From NCBI GenBank assembly GCA_004554485.1, contig SFLS01000001.1, positions 34,354 through 98,353 of the forward strand: 64,000 nucleotides of DNA. Reading direction: 5' to 3'. Made by a program: the position numbers and the translations under genes. The notes under the pieces are model-generated. The model was not told the DNA's origin. It saw only the letters and a program-made list of their open reading frames with translations, and searched no databases. Below, piece by piece: positions 34,072 to 42,123 of this stretch. Position 1 is the first letter of the stretch. Each line of letters opens with the position of its first letter. Origin of the DNA: Oscillospiraceae bacterium (GTDB lineage Bacteria > Bacillota > Clostridia > Oscillospirales > Ruminococcaceae).

Positions 34072-34743
34072 ATGAAAAACAACCGTGAACGAACCTATAT
34101 GGATTCCGTCCATCACTACGGACGGATCTGGAACCTTTCGGTAATGGCGCTGCTGCTGATGTTCCCCGCCGCCGTTTCCCTGCTCTTTCGGGCCCCGGCG
34201 GACGGCCGCGGCCTGCTGATGGGGCTTTTGGCCACCGCGCCCATGTACTGGGCGGTCGGCTTTATTGAAACGCTGACCTATGTGCCCATGCTGGGCGCCG
34301 GCGGCAGCTACCTTTCCTTTGTCACCGGCAATATCAGCAACCTCAAGCTGCCCTGCGCCCTGAATGCGCTGGAGCAGGCGGACGTCAAGGCCAACAGCGA
34401 GGAGGGCGAGATCGTTTCCACCGTGGCCATCGCCGTTTCCAGCATCGTCACCACCGTCATCATTATTCTGGGCGTCGTTCTCATCATCCCGCTCACCCCG
34501 GTGCTGGAATCTCCCGCGCTGGCGCCCGCCTTTGCGCAGATCCTGCCTGCTTTGTTCGGCGGCCTGGGGGTGGTGTTCATCTCCAAGAACGCCAAGCTTG
34601 CCGTCGCCCCCATCTGCCTGATGCTGGTGCTGTTTATCTTTGTGCCTGCCCTGAATGCCGGCACCGTCGGCATCATGGTGCCGGTCAGCGTGCTGTTTAC
34701 CGTCGGGGTGGCGCGCATCCTGTATAAAAAGGGGATCCTGTAA
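34072..34743 (+). CDS. Membrane protein of unknown function, partner of DUF5058
   Basis: A 223-residue protein with about six membrane helices (LMFPAAVSLLF, LMGLLATAPMYWAVG, TVAIAVSSIVTTVIIILGVV, and others). A glycine-rich GAGGSYLSFVTGNISNLKLP loop between helices 2 and 3 resembles a substrate or ion path in transporter half-subunits. I do not recognise a characterised family. GGGGGA precedes the ATG. It is tightly packed between the DUF5058 and peptidase genes. Confidence 0.8.
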   Translation: MKNNRERTYMDSVHHYGRIWNLSVMALLLMFPAAVSLLFRAPADGRGLLMGLLATAPMYWAVGFIETLTYVPMLGAGGSYLSFVTGNISNLKLPCALNALEQADVKANSEEGEIVSTVAIAVSSIVTTVIIILGVVLIIPLTPVLESPALAPAFAQILPALFGGLGVVFISKNAKLAVAPICLMLVLFIFVPALNAGTVGIMVPVSVLFTVGVARILYKKGIL

Positions 34744-34758
34744 GGAGGGTATTTCACC

Positions 34759-36195
34759 ATGATCGTACTGTATCTCGTTCTTGCCGTCCTTGTTTTGCTG
34801 CTGGCGGTCGTGCTGCTGCGCACCGCGGCCTTCCGGCCCAAGGCGGAACCCGCCGCCCCCTGCGAGCCGGTGGAATTTGACCGGGAAGCCGCCGTCAGTC
34901 GTCTGCAGCAGCTGGTGCGCTGCCGCACCGTCAGCTATACCGACGCTGCCAAGGAGGACCCGGCGGAATTTGAAAAGCTCATCGGGCTGCTGCCGCAGCT
35001 CTACCCCCATGTGTTTGAGGTCTGTACCCTCACCCGTCTGCCGGACCGCGCCCTGCTGTTTTACTGGCCGGGCCAGGCCCACGAGGAAGCCTCCGTCATG
35101 ATGGCGCACTACGATGTGGTGCCCGTCGAGGAGGAAAACTGGGAAAAACCGCCCTTTGCAGGCATTCTGGAGGACGGGGTGCTGTGGGGGCGCGGCACGC
35201 TGGATACCAAGGTCACCTTCAACGGCGTGCTTTGTGCCGCCGACCACCTGATTGCCGCCGGCTTTACCCCGGCGCAGGATATCTACTTTGCCTTTTCCGG
35301 GCAGGAGGAGATCAACGGGCGGGGCGCTGTCAACATCGTTGACTGGTTCCGGGAGCATCACATCAATATCCAGCTGGTGGTGGATGAGGGCGGCGCCGTG
35401 GTGCAGGATGTGTTCCCCGGCGTCCGCCAGCCCTGCGCCCTCATCGGCATTGCCGAAAAAGGGATGCTGAACCTGGAATACAGCGTAACATCCGCCGGCG
35501 GGCACGCTTCCGCGCCCCGGCCGCACACCCCCGTGGGGGTGCTTTCCGCGGCCTGCTGCCGGGTGGAAAATCACCCCTTCCCCATGCATATCACCGCGCC
35601 GGCCGCCAAGATGTTCGATACCCTCGGCCGCCACTCCACCTTCCTCTACCGCATGATCTTCGCGAACCTCTGGCTGTTCGGCGGCGTACTGGACAGCCTG
35701 TGTAAAAAGACCGGCGGCGAGCTGAACGCCCTGATGCGCACCACCGTGGCCTTTACCAAAATGCAGGGCAGCGCCGCCAGCAATGTGATCCCGCCCAGCG
35801 CCAGCATGGTCAGCAATATCCGGCTGAACCCCGCCGACACCATGGAAAGCGCTATCGAATACCTCCGGCAGACCATCGGCAATGGGGAGATCACCCTGAC
35901 CAACCTGGAGGGCATGGACCCCAGCCCTATCAGCGAGACCGACTGCCCCGCGTGGGATAAGGTCGCCTCCGCCGTGGCAGGCACCTGGCCGGGCTCGCTG
36001 GTTTCCCCCTACCTGATGGTCCAGTGCAGCGACAGCCGCCACTACGGCCCCGTCAGCAACCATGTCTACCGTTTTTCCGCCATGGATCTGACCGCCGAGG
36101 AGCGCGGCACCATCCACGGCAACAACGAGCGCATCCGCACCGAGGTCATCGGCCGCGCGGTGGAATTCTATATCCGCCTGATGAGCCAGTGCTGA
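34759..36195 (+). CDS. M20 family metallopeptidase with N-terminal membrane anchor
   Basis: A 478-residue zinc hydrolase of the carboxypeptidase S/PM20D1 branch of M20. One N-terminal hydrophobic helix (residues 2-21) is followed by the catalytic domain: MAHYDVVPVEE (first zinc His and the adjacent Asp, near 117-119), GRGTLDTK (bridging Asp), and GQEEINGRG (general base Glu). The dimerisation insert and the late His (HGNNERI) follow. The anchor suggests action at the membrane face. AAGGAGGG lies 10 bases before the ATG. Relatives cleave dipeptides or N-acyl amino acids; which applies here is unknown. Confidence 0.92.
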   Translation: MIVLYLVLAVLVLLLAVVLLRTAAFRPKAEPAAPCEPVEFDREAAVSRLQQLVRCRTVSYTDAAKEDPAEFEKLIGLLPQLYPHVFEVCTLTRLPDRALLFYWPGQAHEEASVMMAHYDVVPVEEENWEKPPFAGILEDGVLWGRGTLDTKVTFNGVLCAADHLIAAGFTPAQDIYFAFSGQEEINGRGAVNIVDWFREHHINIQLVVDEGGAVVQDVFPGVRQPCALIGIAEKGMLNLEYSVTSAGGHASAPRPHTPVGVLSAACCRVENHPFPMHITAPAAKMFDTLGRHSTFLYRMIFANLWLFGGVLDSLCKKTGGELNALMRTTVAFTKMQGSAASNVIPPSASMVSNIRLNPADTMESAIEYLRQTIGNGEITLTNLEGMDPSPISETDCPAWDKVASAVAGTWPGSLVSPYLMVQCSDSRHYGPVSNHVYRFSAMDLTAEERGTIHGNNERIRTEVIGRAVEFYIRLMSQC

Positions 36196-36211
36196 CCTCA
36201 TAATACCACCT

Positions 36212-36247
36212 AACTGCCCCCGACCGTTTCAGTCGGGGGCAGTTTCC
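36212..36247 (+). terminator. Terminator of the DUF5058-M20 cluster
   Basis: AACTGCCCCCGAC and its exact complement form a 13-bp stem around a 7-base loop; TTT follows. The convergent anti-sigma gene ends just beyond, so it may serve both strands. Confidence 0.75.
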
Positions 36248-36257
36248 ATGCTGTTAT

Positions 36258-38369
36258 TCACTTTTCGGGGTATGCAGAGTAGTATATCACGCCGACCCCT
36301 GCTACCCATGTATTGCCGCTGTCGCTGCATTCTCCCAGTTTTTCGCCCTGCTTCACCGTACCGCCGGGCTTTAGGGTTACATTTTTCAGGTGTCCGTACA
36401 GGATCGCGCTGCCGTCCTCGTGCCGGATCAAAACCAGATTTTCTCTTCCCATTTCACCGGTCATACCCTCTTTCAGCTTGTTTGGCACTTTTTCCACCAC
36501 GCCGTCTCGCATGGCGACCGCTGCGGTTCCAGCCGGCGCTTCAAAAAGCCGGTAAGTAGGACAGCTTGCCCCGATTACCCCTCGGGACATTGTCCCGTTT
36601 TTCACCGGAGCAATGTATGCGCTGTCCTCTGTCCACTCCACAGTTTCCATGGGCAGAACAGGGTTCTCATATGCGTTCCGGCCTACCGTAAAGCCCGTCA
36701 CGGTTCCGTCCCGGGCGGTCTTCAGCGTTATATCCTCCTCCCGCACCAGACTGAACTCAATGCCGAAAACTCCCGAAGAACCGTTTCCGAAATTTCCGCT
36801 GTCTCCCGTTGTTCCCAGCTGCGTATAAGCGATCACTTCATCGCCCGCCTGCACATAAAGCTCCTCGCAATGGGCATATACCGCATACAGTCCGTCTTCC
36901 TGCCGGATCAGGATACACCGACCCATTCCTTGGTTCCAGCCTTTGTCCGCAGTATATACGACCGTTCCGGCTTGCAGTGCGGTAAACGGGGTTCCTTTCT
37001 GTCGGCTGTAGAATGCCGTCACGCCCCGAACCGGCTCCTCAAGTCTGTATCCAGCAAACGGCTCCCTGTAATAATATCGGTCAAATATCTCCTCAAAAGC
37101 CGGTTCGTCCTCCGCTGCGGGGGATTGCCGCAAAAGGTTGACTCCGCCGCAGTAGATCGCCTCGATCTCCTCCGGCGCTATGGCCCTGCAGAATATCATC
37201 TTCATTTCTGTTTTTGTTGCTGTCTGGTTCCCGTCTCTGCTTCTCAACTTGACCGCCGTGCCGTCTTTCAAATACACAGCCCAGCCCAGCGACGAGTCTA
37301 TCTGCCGGTTTATCGTGATTTCCATCGAGACCGGAGAGCATTTCACCGTTACGCCCTCCGCCGCAGCCAGCTCCACACTCTCCACCGTCTGCGGAATGTC
37401 AAAGCTGACCTCCCACCCGGCGTCATAGTCCGGCACCCGCTGCCATCTACCCGGCTGGATATACTGCAGATTCGGCAGTTCTTCCTCCGACACATCATAA
37501 AAATCCATACTATAGTAAAAGCTACCCATCCCCCCAAGATTAGTTACTCTCTCCCCTGTGCTGTCACAAAGCACTCCTTTAAGCGGGCTGTCCGGCTCAA
37601 GGACATCATCTCGGTATCGTTCGTAAATATACAGTTTTCCATTTTCATAGCATACCATGTCAATGGTTCTTACTACCTCACCTTCGGTGTTATACACTTC
37701 ATAGCCGCCCTTGCCGCCGTTTACCATCATGGCATAGTCCAGCGGCCACTCGGAAACCACCTCATCCTCCGTCCGTACAGCGCTCTCGCACAGCGCTTTC
37801 ATATCTATCTTGGAGATAAAGGTATCGCCTGTCCTCTCCAAGTGACCCAGCCCGCTTACCCGCAGGTGGGCGGTGCTGCCCCGCATGGCGTCGTTCCAGT
37901 CGGCGGTCAGATAGCCGCACAGCAGGCGGCTTTTCTCCTTGGGCGGTTCCACCGAAAAGATATACCCGCCGCCCGTATCTACGCTGGCTTCGCCAAAGTC
38001 CAGCCAGCCTTCCACGGTGCTGCGCTCATCAAAGATAGCTTCCGGCGCCTGCATCTCCCACAGCAGGTACAGCACCCGCTCATCGGCCAGCACCTCCGTC
38101 ACCCGGAAGGTGATGTCCCCGGCATCCACCTTTACCTGCAGTGGCTCGGTGTGCTCGGTGATTTCCTCCGGTTTCGCGTTCAGCACATCCTGCCAGCCGA
38201 AATACCGCACCGCCGCCACCGCCGTGGCGCACAGCAGCAGGGCGGCTGCCGCCAGCGGCAGCACCCGCCGCAGGATGCGGGGCGTCCCTTTCGGCAGCGG
38301 GACGGCCGATTCTTCTATCATCTCCGCCGGGGCCTCCCCCAGCAGTTCCCACAGTTCTTCCCGTTTCAT
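36258..38369 (-). CDS. Anti-sigma factor with two degenerate LytM (M23) domains
   Basis: A 703-residue bitopic protein. A short cytosolic part (about 1-33) is followed by one membrane helix (about 34-53, LPLAAAALLLCATAVAAV). The large outside region has a DUF4179-like beta domain (about 60-380), then two LytM-like folds (about 490-590 and 605-703). Both LytM folds lack the zinc ligands: the usual HxxxD and HxH are gone (FGIEFSL and VGVIYYS stand where HLHFE is expected), so they should bind but not cut. The ATG at 38369 overlaps the sigma-factor stop (ATGA), which supports an anti-sigma role. Confidence 0.85.
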   Translation of the reverse strand: MKREELWELLGEAPAEMIEESAVPLPKGTPRILRRVLPLAAAALLLCATAVAAVRYFGWQDVLNAKPEEITEHTEPLQVKVDAGDITFRVTEVLADERVLYLLWEMQAPEAIFDERSTVEGWLDFGEASVDTGGGYIFSVEPPKEKSRLLCGYLTADWNDAMRGSTAHLRVSGLGHLERTGDTFISKIDMKALCESAVRTEDEVVSEWPLDYAMMVNGGKGGYEVYNTEGEVVRTIDMVCYENGKLYIYERYRDDVLEPDSPLKGVLCDSTGERVTNLGGMGSFYYSMDFYDVSEEELPNLQYIQPGRWQRVPDYDAGWEVSFDIPQTVESVELAAAEGVTVKCSPVSMEITINRQIDSSLGWAVYLKDGTAVKLRSRDGNQTATKTEMKMIFCRAIAPEEIEAIYCGGVNLLRQSPAAEDEPAFEEIFDRYYYREPFAGYRLEEPVRGVTAFYSRQKGTPFTALQAGTVVYTADKGWNQGMGRCILIRQEDGLYAVYAHCEELYVQAGDEVIAYTQLGTTGDSGNFGNGSSGVFGIEFSLVREEDITLKTARDGTVTGFTVGRNAYENPVLPMETVEWTEDSAYIAPVKNGTMSRGVIGASCPTYRLFEAPAGTAAVAMRDGVVEKVPNKLKEGMTGEMGRENLVLIRHEDGSAILYGHLKNVTLKPGGTVKQGEKLGECSDSGNTWVAGVGVIYYSAYPEK

Positions 38370-38926
38370 AGCATGATCTCCTCCTTTTCCAGCCGGCTGC
38401 GCAAAGCCTTCCGCAGCCGGGCCAGCACACTTTTGGCGCGCCGCACGGGGATAACGCAGTGTGCGGCGGCTTCGCCCAGCGAATCCGCCCACCAGTACCG
38501 CCGCAGGAACAGCATCCGTTCCGGGGGCGGCAGCTCCCGCAGAAAATCATCCAGCACCCTGCCGAAAGCCTGCCGCTCCCATTGGGTCTCTGGGGTCTCC
38601 CCCGCCGGGATCAGCTCCGCCAGCTCCTCCCAGATCAGCGTCATCTCTCCGCCGCCCCGTTTCAGGCGGTTTTGCTTCTGCAGCCGGTTCAGCGCCAGGT
38701 TACGGGTTACCCGCCCCAGGTAGGCCGCCATGCTTTGCGGCTCATCGGGCGGGATGCGGTCCCAGGCCCGACGCCAGGTATCGTTTACGCACTCTTCGGC
38801 GTCCCCACGGTCCCGCAGGACGTTGCAGGCGATGGTATAGCACAGGGCGCCGTACCGCTTTTGCGTTTCGGCAATCGCCTGTTCATCTCTCTGCCGGTAC
38901 AGCCGCAGGATCTCCTCGTCCTTCAC
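38366..38926 (-). CDS. ECF-type RNA polymerase sigma factor
   Basis: A 186-residue sigma-70-family protein with region 2 (about 10-80, DAEECVNDTWRRAWDRIP) and region 4 (about 125-180, ending SVLARLRKALRSRL), and no regions 1.1 or 3. That is the ECF plan. It starts at GTG 38926 with AAAGGAGG upstream. The gene is translationally coupled to the downstream anti-sigma protein. A perfect 18-base palindrome lies 22 bases before the start and may be its control site. Confidence 0.92.
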   Translation of the reverse strand: MKDEEILRLYRQRDEQAIAETQKRYGALCYTIACNVLRDRGDAEECVNDTWRRAWDRIPPDEPQSMAAYLGRVTRNLALNRLQKQNRLKRGGGEMTLIWEELAELIPAGETPETQWERQAFGRVLDDFLRELPPPERMLFLRRYWWADSLGEAAAHCVIPVRRAKSVLARLRKALRSRLEKEEIML

Positions 38927-38947
38927 GTTCCTGCCTCCTTTCGTTTT

Positions 38948-38965
38948 GGGTGAAGTACTTCACCC
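38948..38965 (-). promoter_or_regulatory. Perfect 18-base palindrome upstream of the sigma gene
   Basis: GGGTGAAGTACTTCACCC is fully symmetric and sits directly downstream of a -10-like TATAAG (minus strand), 22 bases before the sigma start codon. The position suits a dimeric repressor site. No regulator gene for it is recognisable nearby. Confidence 0.6.
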
Positions 38966-39006
38966 TTATAGACCGCGTTTGGGGCCGGCGGGACGCCCCG
39001 GGGATC

Positions 39007-39031
39007 AAAAAAAGCCCGCCGCACGGCGAGC
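39007..39031 (-). terminator. Terminator after the thioredoxin-like gene
   Basis: Minus strand GCTCGCC and GGCGGGC form a 7-bp stem with a four-base loop, followed by TTTTTTT, 10 bases after the stop codon. Confidence 0.9.
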
Positions 39032-39040
39032 CTTGTTTGA

Positions 39041-39361
39041 TCAGTAAAACCGCAGCAGATTGACATACCGCTCCGGCAGCACGATACCCTCGCAGGTATC
39101 CACCCGCACACCGTCCCGGAATACCAGCATGGTGGGCAGCTCCTTGATCTGGAACCGCTGTCCCAGCGGGATATCCTCCGTAACGCTGATGCGGCACACC
39201 TTGACGTCGTATTCCGCCGCGGCCTCCAAAAACTGCCGGTATACCGGCTCCATCGCCGCTGCGTAGGGGCTGAACCCCGCCGTAAAGTACAGGTAGGTTT
39301 TGCCCTCCTTGGTGATGCTGTCCACGTTTTTGCTGTTTACTTCCACCATCTGCATGGCCAT
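39041..39361 (-). CDS. Thioredoxin-fold protein lacking the CxxC motif
   Basis: A 106-residue protein with the thioredoxin fold: an N-terminal beta-alpha unit, a segment YLYFTAGF followed by SPYA at residues 31-34 where CGPC is expected, and the conserved cis-Pro loop (ELPTMLVFRDG, Pro76). Both active-site cysteines are lost, so it should not act as a disulfide reductase; a binding or chaperone role is possible. AAAGGAG precedes the ATG. It is a single gene, downstream of no obvious partner, between the DUF1508 gene (divergent) and the sigma operon. Confidence 0.85.
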   Translation of the reverse strand: MAMQMVEVNSKNVDSITKEGKTYLYFTAGFSPYAAAMEPVYRQFLEAAAEYDVKVCRISVTEDIPLGQRFQIKELPTMLVFRDGVRVDTCEGIVLPERYVNLLRFY

Positions 39362-39471
39362 TTCGCTCCTTTTCTATGGGGGTGTCAGCTTAATTTTATC
39401 ACCTTTCGGGGCAAAAGGAAACCTTTTTGCCCGGTCGTCGCCCTATTTGCCTGTTAATTTTCCCCATTCAC

Positions 39472-39500
39472 TTGCAATTCACCGCAAAAAAAGGTAACAT
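39472..39500 (+). promoter_or_regulatory. Promoter of the DUF1508 gene
   Basis: TTGCAA, a 17-base spacer, then TAACAT, 36 bases before the start codon. Confidence 0.75.
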
Positions 39501-39536
39501 AGAATCAACCTAAAATCTTCTCAGGAGGTTTGTCAC

Positions 39537-39911
39537 ATGGGTAAATTCGTTATCAAGGAAACCAAGAACGGCGGCTTTAAATTTGACCTGAAGGCCGGCA
39601 ACGGCGAAGTCATTGCCACTTCCGAAGTGTATTCCGGCGAGGCCGCCTGCAAAAAGGGCATCGAGAGCATCCGCAAAAACGCCGTCGAAGCCAAGCTGGA
39701 GGACCAGACTGTCGAGGGCTTTGCCGCCGTTACCAACCCCAAATTTGAGGTGTATGCCGACAAGGCCGGCGAATTCCGCTTCCGTCTGAAGGCCCGCAAC
39801 GGCGAGATCATCGCCACTTCCGAAGGCTACAAGGCCAAGAACAGCTGCCTGAACGGCATTGAGAGCGTACGCAAGAACGCCCCCGAGGCCGCTGTCGCCA
39901 AAGAGGACTGA
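39537..39911 (+). CDS. DUF1508 (YegP-like) tandem-repeat protein
   Basis: A 124-residue protein made of two DUF1508 repeats, about residues 3-57 (KFVIKETKNGGFKFDLKAGN) and 66-120 (PKFEVYADKAGEFRFRLKA). Each has the NGEVIATSE/NGEIIATSE hallmark and a GIESIRKNA/GIESVRKNA helix. The family is small, soluble and often stress-induced, but its function is unknown. AGGAGG lies before the ATG at 39537. Codon use looks that of a highly expressed gene. It is a single gene with its own promoter and terminator. Confidence 0.93.
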   Translation: MGKFVIKETKNGGFKFDLKAGNGEVIATSEVYSGEAACKKGIESIRKNAVEAKLEDQTVEGFAAVTNPKFEVYADKAGEFRFRLKARNGEIIATSEGYKAKNSCLNGIESVRKNAPEAAVAKED

Positions 39912-39944
39912 TCCCCTGTTCCCGCACAGCACCTATCGCAAAAA

Positions 39945-39979
39945 GAAAGAACGTCCCTGCAAGGGGGCGCTCTTTTTTT
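39945..39979 (+). terminator. Terminator between the DUF1508 gene and prfC
   Basis: AAGAACGTCCC and GGGGCGCTCTT form a stem with one mismatch, followed by TTTTTTT on the plus strand. A-rich sequence on the other side lets it serve prfC as well. Confidence 0.85.
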
Positions 39980-39981
39980 GA

Positions 39982-41574
39982 TTATTCGCGGTTAAATTCG
40001 GTCAGCTGCAGGCCCTCGTTGCGCTCCAGCGCCCACTGGATGTTCCATTCGCTGGCAAACAGCAGCAGGTTGTTGCCGCGCAGATCCTGCACCCATTTGG
40101 TATCGCTGGTCAGCGTCATCTCCCGCGGGTCGGCTTCCCGGTCGGCGATCCAGCGCAGATAGCCGTAGGGCAGGTCGCTGCGGCGGATCTCCACGCCGTA
40201 CTCGTTTTTCAGGCGGTATTCCAGCACCTCAAACTGCAAAACGCCCACAACCCCCACGATGACCCGTTCCATGCCGCCGCCCGGCTCGGTAAAGATCTGG
40301 ATGGCGCCCTCCTGGGCGATCTGGGTGATCCCCTTGACGAACTGCTTGCGCTTGAGGGTATCCACCTGCTCGACCGCCGCAAAATGCTCCGGCGCAAAGG
40401 TGGGGATGCCCTCAAACTGCACCTTTTTGCCGGGGGCGCAGACGGTATCACCGATGGAAAAGATACCGGGATCGAACACGCCGATAATATCCCCCGCGTA
40501 GGCCTCCTCGATGATCTCGCGGTTTTCCGCCATCATCTGCTGCGGCTGCGCCAGCTTGATGCGCTTGCCCTCCTGCACGTGCAGATACTCGGTATCCTTC
40601 TGGAACCGGCCGGAACAGATGCGCAGAAAGGCGATGCGGTCGCGGTGGTTCTTGTTCATATTCGCCTGGATCTTAAAGACAAAGGCGGAAAAGGCCTCGT
40701 CGAAGGGATCCACCATCCCCTCGGCGGTCCGACGGGGCAGCGGGGGCGTGGTCATCTTCAGGAAGTTTTCCAGGAAGGTTTCCACCCCGAAGTTGGTCAG
40801 CGCCGAACCGAAAAAGACGGGACTGAGCTTGCCGTGGCGCACCTTTTCCAGGTCGAATTCATAGCTGGCGCCGTCCAGCAGCTCGATATCGTCCACCAGC
40901 GCCTGCCGCTGGTAGGGGCCCAACAGCTCGTCCAGCCGGGCGGTATCGGTGATGTCGCACTCGATGGTCGCCAGCTTGTTCTGCCCGTTGTGGAACTCGT
41001 TAAATGCCAGGATCTCCCGCCGGTCGCGGTCAAAAACGCCCTTGAAATCCACGCCGCACCCAATGGGCCAGTTGACGGGATAGGTGCCGATGCCAAACTC
41101 CTTTTCCAGTTCCTCCAGCAGGTCAAAGGGGTTGCGGGCCTCCCGGTCCAGCTTGTTGATAAAGGTAAAGATGGGGATATCCCGCATGGCGCATACCTTA
41201 AAGAGCTTGCGGGTCTGCGGCTCGATGCCCTTGGCGGCGTCGATGACCATCACGGCGCTGTCGGCGGCCATCAGCGTACGGTAGGTATCCTCCGAAAAGT
41301 CCTGGTGTCCCGGCGTGTCCAGAATGTTGATGCAGTAGCCCTGGTACTCAAACTGCATCACCGAGCTGGTCACCGAAATACCGCGCTGCTTTTCGATCTC
41401 CATCCAGTCGGAGACCGCGTGCCGGGCGGTCTTTTTGCCCTTTACCGAACCGGCCAGCTGAATGGCCCCGCCGTACAGCAGAAATTTTTCGGTCAGCGTG
41501 GTCTTACCGGCATCGGGGTGGGAGATAATGGCGAAGGTCCTCCGCCGGCTGATCTCGTCTTTGAGTGTCGCCAC
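39982..41574 (-). CDS. prfC: Peptide chain release factor 3
   Basis: RF3 is the GTPase that removes RF1 and RF2 from the ribosome after peptide release. The 530-residue length is typical. The G1 loop is SHPDAGKTT near residues 18-26, then DTPGHQDFSEDTYR (G3; the SEDTYR separates RF3 from EF-G) and NKLDR (G4). The C-terminal domains are complete. The upstream neighbour is now the truncated GNAT remnant at the island edge; before the insertion the intact GNAT gene probably lay there. Confidence 0.96.
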   Translation of the reverse strand: MATLKDEISRRRTFAIISHPDAGKTTLTEKFLLYGGAIQLAGSVKGKKTARHAVSDWMEIEKQRGISVTSSVMQFEYQGYCINILDTPGHQDFSEDTYRTLMAADSAVMVIDAAKGIEPQTRKLFKVCAMRDIPIFTFINKLDREARNPFDLLEELEKEFGIGTYPVNWPIGCGVDFKGVFDRDRREILAFNEFHNGQNKLATIECDITDTARLDELLGPYQRQALVDDIELLDGASYEFDLEKVRHGKLSPVFFGSALTNFGVETFLENFLKMTTPPLPRRTAEGMVDPFDEAFSAFVFKIQANMNKNHRDRIAFLRICSGRFQKDTEYLHVQEGKRIKLAQPQQMMAENREIIEEAYAGDIIGVFDPGIFSIGDTVCAPGKKVQFEGIPTFAPEHFAAVEQVDTLKRKQFVKGITQIAQEGAIQIFTEPGGGMERVIVGVVGVLQFEVLEYRLKNEYGVEIRRSDLPYGYLRWIADREADPREMTLTSDTKWVQDLRGNNLLLFASEWNIQWALERNEGLQLTEFNRE

Positions 41575-41675
41575 AGTGTTTCGTCCTCTCTTCGGCTCTT
41601 ATTTTCCCGCCGCTGCGGAAATCACAGGGATATATTTTACCACACGCCCGGAGGAAATACAAGGGAAAAGCCCGG

Positions 41676-41809
41676 TTATTCCCACTGCTGCCGGTGGCGG
41701 TACATCCGGGAGAGCCGCTCTTCCCCCTCGCCGCGGGCCATGCAGCAGTATTCCCAGCCGTACCGCTCGTAAAAGCCGGTGTGGTCGGTCAGCAGGTACA
41801 GGGTCGGGA
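41676..41809 (-). pseudogene. 3' fragment of a GNAT acetyltransferase gene at the left island edge
   Basis: This fragment encodes the last residues of the acetyltransferase whose intact copy lies at 47435-47890. Similarity stops abruptly at 41809. It ends in MYRHRQQWE and a TAA, while the intact copy ends in MYRHRR and a TAA, so the two copies differ after the repeat. There is no start codon and no N-terminal half. It is best read as the original 3' end left next to prfC when the island entered. Confidence 0.88.
41692..41809. repeat. 118-base direct repeat, left copy
   Basis: Matches 47442-47559 at 116 of 118 positions, in the same orientation. The two copies bracket the low-GC TRAP island. 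They end in the GNAT coding sequence on one side and beyond its last shared codons on the other. Confidence 0.93.
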
Positions 41810-42123
41810 GTCCTATCAATAGAAACAACCACTACTTTGCCTCTGTTTTGCTCCATTTCATATTCCCCCGATACGGCTAAAAAAAGAAATATAACAAAAC
41901 ATAATACATTACAAAAAGCGCCTTTGATTTTTGTTAATTATGATATTATTTTTTGAAAAGCTACCGTTATTCTGTATTAATTTGATGATTTTATATATAT
42001 AATAAGTAGAATTTTGTGTAAATTGTCGAATATCCCTTGCTTTTTTATTCGTCAGAATTTAAGATAAACTTGCAAGTCAAAGTTCGAACGATTGCAGATT
42101 AAATGAAATTAAGGAGGATTAAA
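41810..42123. other. AT-rich left end of the island, no intact gene
   Basis: The sequence changes abruptly from GC-rich to AT-rich. On the minus strand, an ATG at 41856 opens MEQNRGKVVVVSIDR, which looks like a true protein N-terminus and runs across the junction into out-of-frame GNAT sequence; it may be a gene cut off at the edge. From 41880 to 42100 there are AT tracts and possible promoter elements for the island operon, but no consensus pair that I can defend. Confidence 0.55.

Noticed and set aside
41599..41856. An 85-residue protein across the left island junction
   Set aside because: Only the first 15 or so residues look like a protein start. The rest is GNAT and spacer sequence read in the wrong frame.
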